The translations under genes and the position numbers were made by a program. A stretch of DNA of 64,000 nucleotides from Paenirhodobacter ferrireducens (GTDB lineage: Bacteria > Pseudomonadota > Alphaproteobacteria > Rhodobacterales > Rhodobacteraceae), in assembly GCF_004022265.1 (NCBI RefSeq), contig NZ_SAVB01000023.1:38356-102355 (forward strand), given 5' to 3'. How positions within the stretch are numbered: the first letter of the stretch is position 1; each line of letters opens with the position of its first letter. A model generated the notes under the pieces. It was not told the origin of the DNA and did not search any database. It saw only the letters and a list, made by a program, of their open reading frames with translations. This document shows, in pieces, positions 29,184 through 36,540 of this stretch.

Positions 29184-30313
29184 CAGTTCCCGGCGAGGTT
29201 GCTGACCGAGTTGACAGGGCCGAGCGAGCCGGTGATCGCCGAGAGCGATTTCTGCCACTGCACGTAGGGCGCTTCGGTCACATAGACGGTGTCGCCGTCG
29301 CGGATGACGAAATCGCGCGCCAGGAACATGCCGTTCGGGCTGGTCAGGTCGAGCAGATAGACCATGCGCTGGTCGCCCACGAGGTCGTTGCGGCCCAGAA
29401 CGACCGCGGCGATCTCGGCCGGCTCGTTGCGGAACACGAAGACGCCGGTCGGGTCGGCCAGACCGGTCTGCAGCCCGCCGACGGTGGCGATCGCCTCGAG
29501 CGCGCTGAGCGTCTGCGTCTCGAAGGGCACGCGCGCCTGCGAGCCGGTGGCGCCGAGCGAGGTGAAGGAGCGGGTGTCCTGTTCGACCAGAATGACGTCA
29601 CCGCCGCGCAGGGCGATGTCCATCTTCGGGTTCTCGTAGAGATCCTTGAGCCAGACCGTGCCGGTCTTGGTGCCGCGGGTGACGGTGATCTTCGCGACCT
29701 CGGGCTTGACGGTCACGCCGCCCGCCCGCGCGATCATCGCCGAGAGGGTGCGGGTCGGCCGTTCGATCGCATAGACGCCCTGACCGGCGATCGCGCCCAT
29801 CACCGAGACGGTCGAGCCGTCGCCGGGCGCGCGCGCCACCGCGACCTGCGGGTCCGGCGTCTGCGCATCGAGCTTCTCGGTGATGACCTTGCGCAGCGCG
29901 TCGGGCGAATTGCCCGCGGCCTTGATGCGTCCGGCATAGGGGATGAAGATATAGCCCGCGCCGTCAACCTGCACCTCGGTCAGCTGCGTCGGCACGCCCT
30001 TCTTGCTCATCACGCCGTCGTCGACGTTTTCCCAGATCGTCAGGGTCAGCGTGTCGCCGGGGTTGATGGTGTCAGAGCCGAGCACGCCCGCCTTGATGAA
30101 GGAGGAGGTGAAGCCGAGTGCCGGCTGCACCGCGGTCGCCCGCACCACGTGGTCGTTGACGGTGACGACGAAGGCGTCGCCCTGCTTCATCACCGAGCCG
30201 GCGAAGATCTCGCGCTTGTTCGGGCCGGACCGGGGCAGGCCGCAGGAGGCGGTGCCCAGAAGAGCCGCAGACAGGCCCAGAAGAAGGGTCCTGCGGGACG
30301 GATTGACGTTCAC
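29183..30313 (-). CDS. Outer-membrane polysaccharide export lipoprotein (OPX family)
   Basis: A 376-residue capsule exporter of the Wza/KpsD/BexD family. The signal ends in LLGTASC, a lipoprotein cleavage site (cysteine about residue 24). Then come the polysaccharide export sugar-binding domain (NPGDTLTLTIWENVDDG) and ligand-binding repeats (VSVMGAIAGQGVYAIERP; GLQTGLADPTGVFVFRNEP). The start is GTG with a GAGAGGAG ribosome site. It lies between kpsC and kpsS in one direction, so it should export the capsule they help build; kpsM, kpsT and kpsE equivalents are not here. Confidence 0.88.
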   Translation of the reverse strand: MNVNPSRRTLLLGLSAALLGTASCGLPRSGPNKREIFAGSVMKQGDAFVVTVNDHVVRATAVQPALGFTSSFIKAGVLGSDTINPGDTLTLTIWENVDDGVMSKKGVPTQLTEVQVDGAGYIFIPYAGRIKAAGNSPDALRKVITEKLDAQTPDPQVAVARAPGDGSTVSVMGAIAGQGVYAIERPTRTLSAMIARAGGVTVKPEVAKITVTRGTKTGTVWLKDLYENPKMDIALRGGDVILVEQDTRSFTSLGATGSQARVPFETQTLSALEAIATVGGLQTGLADPTGVFVFRNEPAEIAAVVLGRNDLVGDQRMVYLLDLTSPNGMFLARDFVIRDGDTVYVTEAPYVQWQKSLSAITGSLGPVNSVSNLAGN

Positions 30314-30393
30314 TGCTCGTGCTCCTCTCGCGGGGGCGCTTTTAGGCTTTTGCGGCTGAAGTTAACGAAAACCGCAAGAAAAAACCAGTCTGT

Positions 30394-31680
30394 TCAGCGC
30401 ACCACCCGCAACTGTTGCCGGGGCGCCGCGTTCCCCGCGGTCAGCGCGTCATAGGGGTCCTCGGGTGACAGCATCATGTCCACGACCTGGCGCAGCAGGA
30501 TCCGTCGGCCGCGGGTGGAGTAGAACCCGCCCGGCACCTGGCTGGTTTCCAGCAGATAGTGGCGGTAGTCGCGATAGGCGCGGGTGTCGGGGCGGCGGGG
30601 GCTGGCGAAGAATTCGGCAATCGGCTGGGCCGAGACGAATTCAGGTTTGTCAAAGACCGCCCGGCCAAAGGCCTTGAGCGGCAGGCCGCGCCACAGCACC
30701 TGCTGCGCGGCGGTCGAGTTCACGGTGACGGCGCTGCGCGCCTGTGCAAGCAGGCCCGCAAGCTTGCCGCCGCGGATGAAATGCACCCGCCCCTTAAGCC
30801 CGAGCCGCACCGTCGCCTCGCGGATCGCGCGGGTGATCGGTGCGCGCCCGTCCTCGAGCGGGTGGGCCTTGAAGACCAGATGGTGATGGGCGGGGGCGCC
30901 GGCGGCGAAGCCCTCCATCACCAGTTCGACGAACTCGGTCTGCGAGGCGAAGGAGGAGTGCATGCGGAAGCTCGAGTCATGCTCGAGCTGCATCAGCACC
31001 AGATGCACCGGAAAGCCGCCCCGCCGCACCCGCAGCGTGGCGAGCGCCCGTTCGATGCGGTAGACGGGCATCAGCAGCAGCCGGTGCAGATAGAGGTGGA
31101 ACTCCTCGATTACGGTTATGTCGCGATGCGGGCGGAAGTCGCGATAGCGCCGGTTCAGCGCCATCACGAAGAAATGGTAGAGCGCGCCGTAGAAGATGTG
31201 GTGGCGCATGTCGCCCCAGCGGGGCGGGGCCTCGGGGAACTCGATCTCGCTTTGCGCAAGCGCGGCGCGCATTTCGGCGACGCCGAGGGTCATCAGCCGC
31301 GAATGGCCGTTCGAGCCGCCGCGCTCGTAGGTTACCCAGTAGGGGCGCAGATAGCCTTCCTCGAAGACATGCACCGTCACCCCGGCGGCGCGGGCGGCGG
31401 CGATCGCCTCGGCGTGGATCGGGCGGGTGTCACCGTAAAGGACAAGGTCGGTCACGCCCTTTTCTGCCAGCAGCGCGCGGATGCGGGCGGGCCAGTCCTC
31501 GGGGGTGCCGGTGTAGCGGATCAGCGTTGCCTTGTTGAACCAGAACGCCTCGTCGCCGCGGTTGAAGGCGACGCGCCAGACGCCCGCACCGGCGGCCCCG
31601 AGCATCCGCCCCAGCTGGTGAAAAAAGGGGCCGTGCGGACCCTGCAGCAAGAGGAAGGTGTGACTGGAGTGACGATGCAT
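30394..31680 (-). CDS. kpsS: Capsule Kdo transferase KpsS
   Basis: KpsS adds the first Kdo to the lipid acceptor of group 2-type capsules. The 428-residue protein starts with the family sequence HTFLLLQGPHGPFFHQLG, has VFEEGYLRPYWVTYERGG, VFKAHPLEDGR and VTVNSTAAQQVLWRGLPLKAFG. Its length is typical. It is the first gene of the kpsS-OPX-kpsC group. The 216-base gap to ribE, in the opposite orientation, must hold promoters for both directions. Confidence 0.93.
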   Translation of the reverse strand: MHRHSSHTFLLLQGPHGPFFHQLGRMLGAAGAGVWRVAFNRGDEAFWFNKATLIRYTGTPEDWPARIRALLAEKGVTDLVLYGDTRPIHAEAIAAARAAGVTVHVFEEGYLRPYWVTYERGGSNGHSRLMTLGVAEMRAALAQSEIEFPEAPPRWGDMRHHIFYGALYHFFVMALNRRYRDFRPHRDITVIEEFHLYLHRLLLMPVYRIERALATLRVRRGGFPVHLVLMQLEHDSSFRMHSSFASQTEFVELVMEGFAAGAPAHHHLVFKAHPLEDGRAPITRAIREATVRLGLKGRVHFIRGGKLAGLLAQARSAVTVNSTAAQQVLWRGLPLKAFGRAVFDKPEFVSAQPIAEFFASPRRPDTRAYRDYRHYLLETSQVPGGFYSTRGRRILLRQVVDMMLSPEDPYDALTAGNAAPRQQLRVVR

Positions 31681-31896
31681 GAACTGGTTCCGGAACTCTT
31701 CTTCTTCTGGGCCGAAAAGCCGCAGCTGTCACGGGGAATTCTTGTCAGTCTCGCGCCGGTTCGCGGCACCAATGCGGCAAGACCGGGACAATGCCGGCGT
31801 TTTTGCAGAGGGGCTGTGCGGGGCGGGCCCGGGGCGCAGGTCTTGCGTGCCGGGGCGGTGCGGGCTAGGCAGGGGCAGCCATACAAGGGGGATGGG

Positions 31897-32493
31897 ATGT
31901 TCACCGGAATCGTGACCGATATGGGAGAGGTCCGGGCGCTCGATCAGGCGGGCGATCTGCGCGCGCGGATCGGCTGCCACTACGACATGGAGAGCGTCGA
32001 CATCGGCGCCTCGATCGCCTGCGACGGCGTCTGCCTGACGGTGATCGCCAAGGGCGCGGACTGGTTCGACGTCGAGATCTCGGCCGAGACCGTGTCGAAG
32101 ACCAGCATCGGGCGGAACTCGTGGCACATTGGCCGGCGGCTCAACCTTGAACGGGCGCTGAAAGTCGGCGACGAGCTTGGCGGGCACATCGTCTCGGGCC
32201 ATGTCGACGGCGTGGCCGAGATCGTCGCGATGCACGACGAGGGCGACAGCACCCGCTTCACCTTCCGCGCCCCCGAGGCGCTGGCAAAATACATCGCGCC
32301 GAAGGGTTCGGTGGCGCTCAACGGCACCTCGCTGACCGTGAACGAGGTCGAAGGCACTACCTTCGGCGTCAACATCATCCCGCACACCAAGGCGGCGACG
32401 ACCTGGGGCGCGGCGCAGCCCGGCGACCCGGTCAATCTCGAAATCGACACGCTCGCACGCTATGTCGCGCGGCTGCAGGAGTGGAACGCATGA
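31897..32493 (+). CDS. ribE: Riboflavin synthase (alpha subunit)
   Basis: It converts two molecules of lumazine into riboflavin and a pyrimidine. The 198-residue protein starts with the invariant MFTGIV and is a tandem duplication (second half NLERALKVGDELGGHIVSGHVDG, with conserved SGHVDG). Length is normal. The stop overlaps the start of ribB (ATGA). It is the first gene of the second riboflavin block ribE-ribB-ribH-nusB. Confidence 0.97.
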   Translation: MFTGIVTDMGEVRALDQAGDLRARIGCHYDMESVDIGASIACDGVCLTVIAKGADWFDVEISAETVSKTSIGRNSWHIGRRLNLERALKVGDELGGHIVSGHVDGVAEIVAMHDEGDSTRFTFRAPEALAKYIAPKGSVALNGTSLTVNEVEGTTFGVNIIPHTKAATTWGAAQPGDPVNLEIDTLARYVARLQEWNA

Positions 32494-33623
32494 CCCAACC
32501 GGTGGACAAGTCCGGCCTTCACGATACGCCCGGTCCGGTGGAAAAGCGCTATTCCGACGTGATCTCCTCGATCGAGGAAATCATCGAGGATGCGCGGAAC
32601 GGCAAGATGTTCATCCTTGTCGACCACGAAGACCGTGAGAACGAGGGCGACCTCGTGATCCCGGCGCAGATGGCGACGCCGAACGCGATCAACTTCATGG
32701 CGACGCATGGCCGCGGGCTGATCTGCCTGGCGCTGACCGGGGCGCGCGTCGATGCGCTCGGGCTGAGCCTGATGAGCGCGAACAATTCCTCGCGGCAGGA
32801 AACCGCCTTCACCACCTCGATCGAGGCGCGCGAGGGCGTGACCACCGGGATCTCGGCGCATGACCGCGCCCGCACCATCGCGGTGGCGATCGATGCGGCC
32901 AAGGGCGCGGCCGATATCGCGACGCCGGGCCATGTCTTCCCGCTGCGCGCCCGCGAGGGCGGGGTGCTCGTCCGCGCCGGCCATACCGAGGCCGCGGTCG
33001 ACATCGCGCGGCTTGCCGGGCTGAACCCCGCCGGCGTGATCTGCGAGATCATGAACGAAGACGGCACGATGGCGCGGTTGCCCGACCTCGTTGCCTTCGC
33101 GCAGCGTCAGGGGCTGAAGATCGGCACGATTTCCGAGCTGATCGCCTATCGGCGCCGCTATGACAACCTGGTGCGCGAGACAGCGCAGAAGCCGGTGCGT
33201 TCGGCTTTCGGCGGCGACTGGTCGATGCGCGTCTTCAGTGACGAGACCGAGGGCGCTGAGCACATCGTGCTGACCAAGGGCGACATCACCACGCCCGAAC
33301 CGGTTCTGGTGCGCATGCATGCGCTCGACCCGATGGCCGACGTTCTGGGCCTCACCCCGGCCAGGGCCGGCGAGATGGGGCGCGCGATGGAGGCGATCGC
33401 GGCCGAGGGGCGCGGCGTCGTCGTGCTGCTGCGCGAGACCTCAATGAAGATGGCCCAGCCCGGCGAGACCTCGCCGCAGACGCTGCGCCAATACGGGCTC
33501 GGCGCGCAGATCCTGTCGGCGCTTGGCCTGTCTAAGCTGATCCTGCTGACCAATTCGGGCCTGCCGAAGGTGGTGGGGCTGGATGGCTACGGGCTCGAGA
33601 TCGACGGCACGCGGGGGTATTGA
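32490..33623 (+). CDS. ribB: 3,4-dihydroxy-2-butanone 4-phosphate synthase with degenerate GTP cyclohydrolase II domain
   Basis: The N-terminal domain (about residues 20-225) makes the four-carbon riboflavin precursor from ribulose 5-phosphate; it has the active-site sequence DHEDRENEGDL, THGRGLICLAL and HTEAAVDIARLAG. The C-terminal 150 residues resemble GTP cyclohydrolase II but lack the zinc cysteines: where the active enzyme has a Cys-rich block after its VR-x-HSE segment, this has VRMHALDPMADVLGL. This is the RibBX-type arrangement described in Proteobacteria, so a separate ribA is expected elsewhere. ATG at 32490 overlaps ribE. Confidence 0.93.
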   Translation: MTQPVDKSGLHDTPGPVEKRYSDVISSIEEIIEDARNGKMFILVDHEDRENEGDLVIPAQMATPNAINFMATHGRGLICLALTGARVDALGLSLMSANNSSRQETAFTTSIEAREGVTTGISAHDRARTIAVAIDAAKGAADIATPGHVFPLRAREGGVLVRAGHTEAAVDIARLAGLNPAGVICEIMNEDGTMARLPDLVAFAQRQGLKIGTISELIAYRRRYDNLVRETAQKPVRSAFGGDWSMRVFSDETEGAEHIVLTKGDITTPEPVLVRMHALDPMADVLGLTPARAGEMGRAMEAIAAEGRGVVVLLRETSMKMAQPGETSPQTLRQYGLGAQILSALGLSKLILLTNSGLPKVVGLDGYGLEIDGTRGY

Positions 33624-33624
33624 G

Positions 33625-34176
33625 ATGGCGGCGAACGAACAGCACTACACCCTGCCGCTGCCGGTCTTCGACAAGCCGGTGCGTCTGCTCATCGTCGTCG
33701 CGCCCTATTATCGCGACATCGCCGACAACATGATCGCCGGCGCGAAGGCCACTGCGGCCGAGGCCGGCGCGAGTGTCGATGTGATCGAGGTGCCCGGCGC
33801 GCTCGAGATCCCGACGGCGATCGGCATGGCGGCGCGGATGGCCGATTACGACGGTTTCGTCGCGATCGGCTGCGTGATCCGCGGCGAGACCACGCATTAC
33901 GAGACCGTGTGCAACGACAGCTCGCGCGGGCTGACGATGCTCGGCCTGCAGGGCGTGTGCATCGGCAACGGCATCCTGACCGTCGAGAACCGGCCTCAGG
34001 CCGAGGTCCGCGCCGACCCGGCCGATCAGAACAAGGGTGGCGGTGCTGCTGCTGCGGCCTTGCATCTTGTCGCGTTGTCGCGCAAATGGGCGGGCCGGAC
34101 GCAGGGGATCGGCTTCCGCCCGCAGGGTGAGTCGATCCGCCTTGCCGGCGAGACCGAAGGACCGAGCCAAGCATGA
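33625..34176 (+). CDS. ribH: 6,7-dimethyl-8-ribityllumazine synthase
   Basis: It joins the pyrimidine and the butanone phosphate to form lumazine, the substrate of RibE. The 183-residue protein has VVAPYYRDIADNM, the loop VPGALEIPTAIG, CVIRGETTHYE and GNGILTVEN. Its first gene-neighbour stop is one base upstream, and it overlaps nusB by four bases. A somewhat long C-terminal tail (QGIGFRPQGESIRLAGET) is common in the order. Confidence 0.97.
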   Translation: MAANEQHYTLPLPVFDKPVRLLIVVAPYYRDIADNMIAGAKATAAEAGASVDVIEVPGALEIPTAIGMAARMADYDGFVAIGCVIRGETTHYETVCNDSSRGLTMLGLQGVCIGNGILTVENRPQAEVRADPADQNKGGGAAAAALHLVALSRKWAGRTQGIGFRPQGESIRLAGETEGPSQA

Positions 34177-34673
34177 CCGATACCGCCCCCGAGACCCCGA
34201 AGAAGCTGACCTCTGACGAGAAACGCCGGATGAAATCCGCCGCGCGGCTCTATGCGGTGCAGGCGCTGTTCCAGATGGAGGCCTCGGGGCAGGGGGTGGA
34301 CCGCGTCGCGCTCGAATTCGAGAGCTATCGCTTCGGCCTTGCCCTCGAGGAGGGCGAGGAGGCGCTGGCGGAAGGCGACATGAACCTGTTCCGCCGGCTG
34401 CTTGACGATGCGGTCATGTGGCAGGCGAAGATCGACCAGGCGACCGACCGTGCGCTGGTGGCGAAATGGCCGATCGACCGGATCGACCCGGTGCTGCGGG
34501 CGCTGTTCCGCGCCGCGGGGGCGGAACTCGTGAACCCGGCGACGCCCGCCCGCGTCGTCATCAACGAGTTCGTCGAGGTCGCCCGCGCTTTCTTCCCGGA
34601 CGGCAAGGAGCCGAAATTCGTCAACGCCGTGCTTGACCACATGGCGCGCGAGATCCGGCCCGAGGCGTTCTGA
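34173..34673 (+). CDS. nusB: Transcription antitermination protein NusB
   Basis: NusB binds boxA RNA with NusE (S10) and promotes rRNA antitermination. The 166-residue protein has the helical fold with ARLYAVQALFQMEASG, WPIDRIDPVLRALFRAAGAEL and VVINEFVEVARAF. ribH-nusB coupling (four-base overlap) is a standard bacterial arrangement. Two hairpins follow the stop codon. Confidence 0.97.
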   Translation: MTDTAPETPKKLTSDEKRRMKSAARLYAVQALFQMEASGQGVDRVALEFESYRFGLALEEGEEALAEGDMNLFRRLLDDAVMWQAKIDQATDRALVAKWPIDRIDPVLRALFRAAGAELVNPATPARVVINEFVEVARAFFPDGKEPKFVNAVLDHMAREIRPEAF

Positions 34674-34676
34674 GCC

Positions 34677-34730
34677 TGCCCGTCTGGCGGGCATCTGCCG
34701 CATCGGGGAAAAGAATTTTCCCCTGCGGCA
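34677..34730 (+). terminator. Two strong hairpins after nusB
   Basis: A small hairpin TGCCCG/CGGGCA is followed by a long one: TGCCGCA, two unpaired bases, GGGGAAAA, loop GAA, TTTTCCCC, TGCGGCA (34696-34730). There is no T-run after it, so it may act as a Rho-assisted terminator or as a 3' end stabiliser. Confidence 0.6.
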
Positions 34731-34760
34731 TTCCGGACTGTTTGAATCCGTCAGACATGC

Positions 34761-34777
34761 GTTACATTGCATGTAAC
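34761..34777. promoter_or_regulatory. Palindrome upstream of a small membrane protein gene
   Basis: GTTACATTGCATGTAAC has perfect 7-base arms around TGC and lies 15 bases before the start of the 34793 gene. It is probably an operator for an unknown regulator. Confidence 0.55.
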
Positions 34778-34792
34778 GAAAGGGGAATCGTC

Positions 34793-35143
34793 ATGCCCGA
34801 ACTCGTCCGCCTCTATATCCGCAACATCATCTTCGGCGCCGGCCTCTCGGCGGCCTTCGTCGGCCTGCTGCTTGGCTTCGACGTCGCGCATCTGCGCCAC
34901 CTGATCCTGTCGTCTGACATCGGCTATATCGCGCTGGCCATTCTCTTCCTGGCGAATACCGTGGTCTTTGCCGGCGTGCAGTTCGCGATCACCATCATGC
35001 GCATGGCCGAGGATGAGACGCCCCCGGGCGGCGGCAAGCGCGACGCGATCCCGGCCGGGCTCGACACCGCGGTGCAGATGGCGCCGATTCCGGTGCCGGT
35101 CGAGGTCAAGGCCAGCCGCAAGGCACAGCGCCTGCCGCGCTGA
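34793..35143 (+). CDS. Small two-segment membrane protein, unknown function
   Basis: A 116-residue inner-membrane protein. Two hydrophobic segments (IRNIIFGAGLSAAFVGLLLG; GYIALAILFLANTVVFAGVQF) flank a short loop with DVAHLRHLILSS; the tail is polar, Pro-rich and basic. The ribosome site AAGGGG precedes ATG 34793; the longer upstream frame would run through the palindrome and is unlikely. No family name is known to me. Confidence 0.8.
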   Translation: MPELVRLYIRNIIFGAGLSAAFVGLLLGFDVAHLRHLILSSDIGYIALAILFLANTVVFAGVQFAITIMRMAEDETPPGGGKRDAIPAGLDTAVQMAPIPVPVEVKASRKAQRLPR

Positions 35144-35163
35144 TGCCGGCGCACCCCGGAACG

Positions 35164-35196
35164 AAAAAGCCCTCCGCGCTGCGGGGGGCTTTTTCA
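35164..35196. terminator. Bidirectional intrinsic terminator
   Basis: AAAAAGCCC pairs with GGGCTTTTT around a GC-rich inner stem (CCGC/GCGG), giving T-runs on both strands. It ends the 34793 gene. From here to 35460 I see no gene. Confidence 0.85.
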
Positions 35197-35460
35197 TTGG
35201 GTGGCGGAAACCGCAGCGACCGTCGGGGCGTGAATTTCCCGAGAGCCTGACAAGTCAGGTGGGGGCCAGGTAACGAGACCAGGATCTCGACAGAGCCAGC
35301 CCCCTCAGGAATGGTTATCGGCCACTGGAAAAGGGCCCCATTGACGCGAAGAGCAGTAACCGCCGAGGCCAGAGATAGGCGCGTGATGCCGCTTCGGCAA
35401 GGGGGAGGGCACGCGCTTTGCCGGCTGGACAAATGTTTACGTTTCGTTCACATTCGCCCC

Positions 35461-35931
35461 ATGTCCCAGGATCTCACCCCCGGTCAGCTTCTCGCCCGCG
35501 GCACCTGCCGTTGCCTTGTCGATCACGGCTTTGCCTGCGTCACAGAGCTGGTGCCGAAGCCGGGGCTCCGCGTCGACGTCATGGCGCTTGGCCGCAAGGG
35601 CGAGATCTGGGTGGTCGAATGCAAGTCGGGGCGGGCTGATTTCACCTCGGACCACAAGTGGCGCGGCTATCTCGACTATGCCGACCGATTCTTCTGGGCG
35701 GTGGATGCCGATTTCCCGGCCGAGATCCTGCCCGCCGACACCGGGCTGATCCGTGCTGACCGCTTCGGCGGCGAGATCGCCCGGATGGCGCCCGAGGTGC
35801 GGCTGGCGCCGGCGCGGCGCAAGGCGGTGACGCAGGGCTTTGCCCGCACCGCGGCGCTGCGGCTGCAGGGGCGCACAGACCCCGGCCTGCCGCTGGCGCC
35901 GGGGCCGGCGGGGGTTACTTTTTACCCTTAG
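35461..35931 (+). CDS. mmcB: MmcB-family DNA repair nuclease-like protein
   Basis: A 156-residue protein of the MmcB/DUF group, related in fold to PD-(D/E)XK nucleases: the core is RVDVMALGRKGEIWVVECKSG with the D...ExK residues (about residues 38-58), then KWRGYLDYADRFFWAVD. In Caulobacter, mmcB supports survival after mitomycin C damage. ATG 35461 was chosen since the upstream extension is unlike coding sequence. It overlaps the convergent small gene at its 3' end. Confidence 0.88.
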   Translation: MSQDLTPGQLLARGTCRCLVDHGFACVTELVPKPGLRVDVMALGRKGEIWVVECKSGRADFTSDHKWRGYLDYADRFFWAVDADFPAEILPADTGLIRADRFGGEIARMAPEVRLAPARRKAVTQGFARTAALRLQGRTDPGLPLAPGPAGVTFYP

Positions 35932-36151
35932 GCTTCTGGCCCTTGGCGGACTTGCCGCCCTGGTCCTCGGCGATGGCGCGGGCCTGTTCGGCCGCGGCCA
36001 TCAGTTCTTCGGCGATGTCTTCGGCCTCTTCGGGGTCGAAGTCGAAGGGGAACTCGAAATCCTCGCCGACGATGTAGATGCGCACCATGCCGTGATCGGT
36101 CGGCCCGATCTGCAGGTCACCGGCGATGTCGCTTTGCTTGTTGATGCTCAT
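35915..36151 (-). CDS. Small acidic protein (DUF6324-like)
   Basis: A 78-residue protein (MSINKQSDIAGDLQIGPTDHGMVRI...) with a short beta-rich first half (VRIYIVGEDFEFPFDFDPEEA), a helix (AEELMAAAEQARAIAED) and a lysine-rich tail (KGQKPKGKK). This fits a small conserved Rhodobacterales family. It converges with mmcB, overlapping by 17 bases. Function unknown. Confidence 0.75.
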   Translation of the reverse strand: MSINKQSDIAGDLQIGPTDHGMVRIYIVGEDFEFPFDFDPEEAEDIAEELMAAAEQARAIAEDQGGKSAKGQKPKGKK

Positions 36152-36279
36152 GGGGTGGCCTCCGCAACTCTCGAGCCCGACGGCTAACGCCAAGCCGGGC
36201 GCGAAGCAACGGAAAATGCCGAATGGGGTGTTTCCGCCCCTTGCAATCCCGCGCGGCTGCCGCTAAATCCTCGCGCAGT

Positions 36280-36356
36280 GCCGCCTTAGCTCAGTTGGTT
36301 AGAGCACCAGATTGTGGATCTGGGGGTCTCCCGTTCGAACCGGGAAGGCGGTACCA
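36280..36356 (+). tRNA. tRNA-His (anticodon GTG), alphaproteobacterial A73 type
   Basis: Acceptor GCCGCCT pairs with AGGCGGT; the anticodon loop is TTGTGGA (GTG); the T-arm contains CGTTCGAACCG and CCA is encoded. The discriminator base is A73 and the base before position 1 is T, so neither the usual C73 nor an encoded G-1 is present. Confidence 0.95.
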
Positions 36357-36540
36357 TTTCTCTCCTCACACTGTGCTGGCTTTGCGAGGACCGTTGCCGG
36401 TTGACCGGGAAACGGTTTGCAGACTGTTTGCAAAGGCCGGTTGTCGCCGTGCGTCCGGAACGCACCGCGCGCGGCGCCGGTCGGCCCGGCACTCCGGGGC
36501 TCGCCCCGTCGCGGGGGAGGGCCGATGACAGGCCCCGGGC

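Noticed and set aside
31681..31896. Possible FMN riboswitch ahead of ribE
   Set aside because: I could not find the conserved RFN-element blocks in this leader, and the region must also serve kpsS in the opposite direction.
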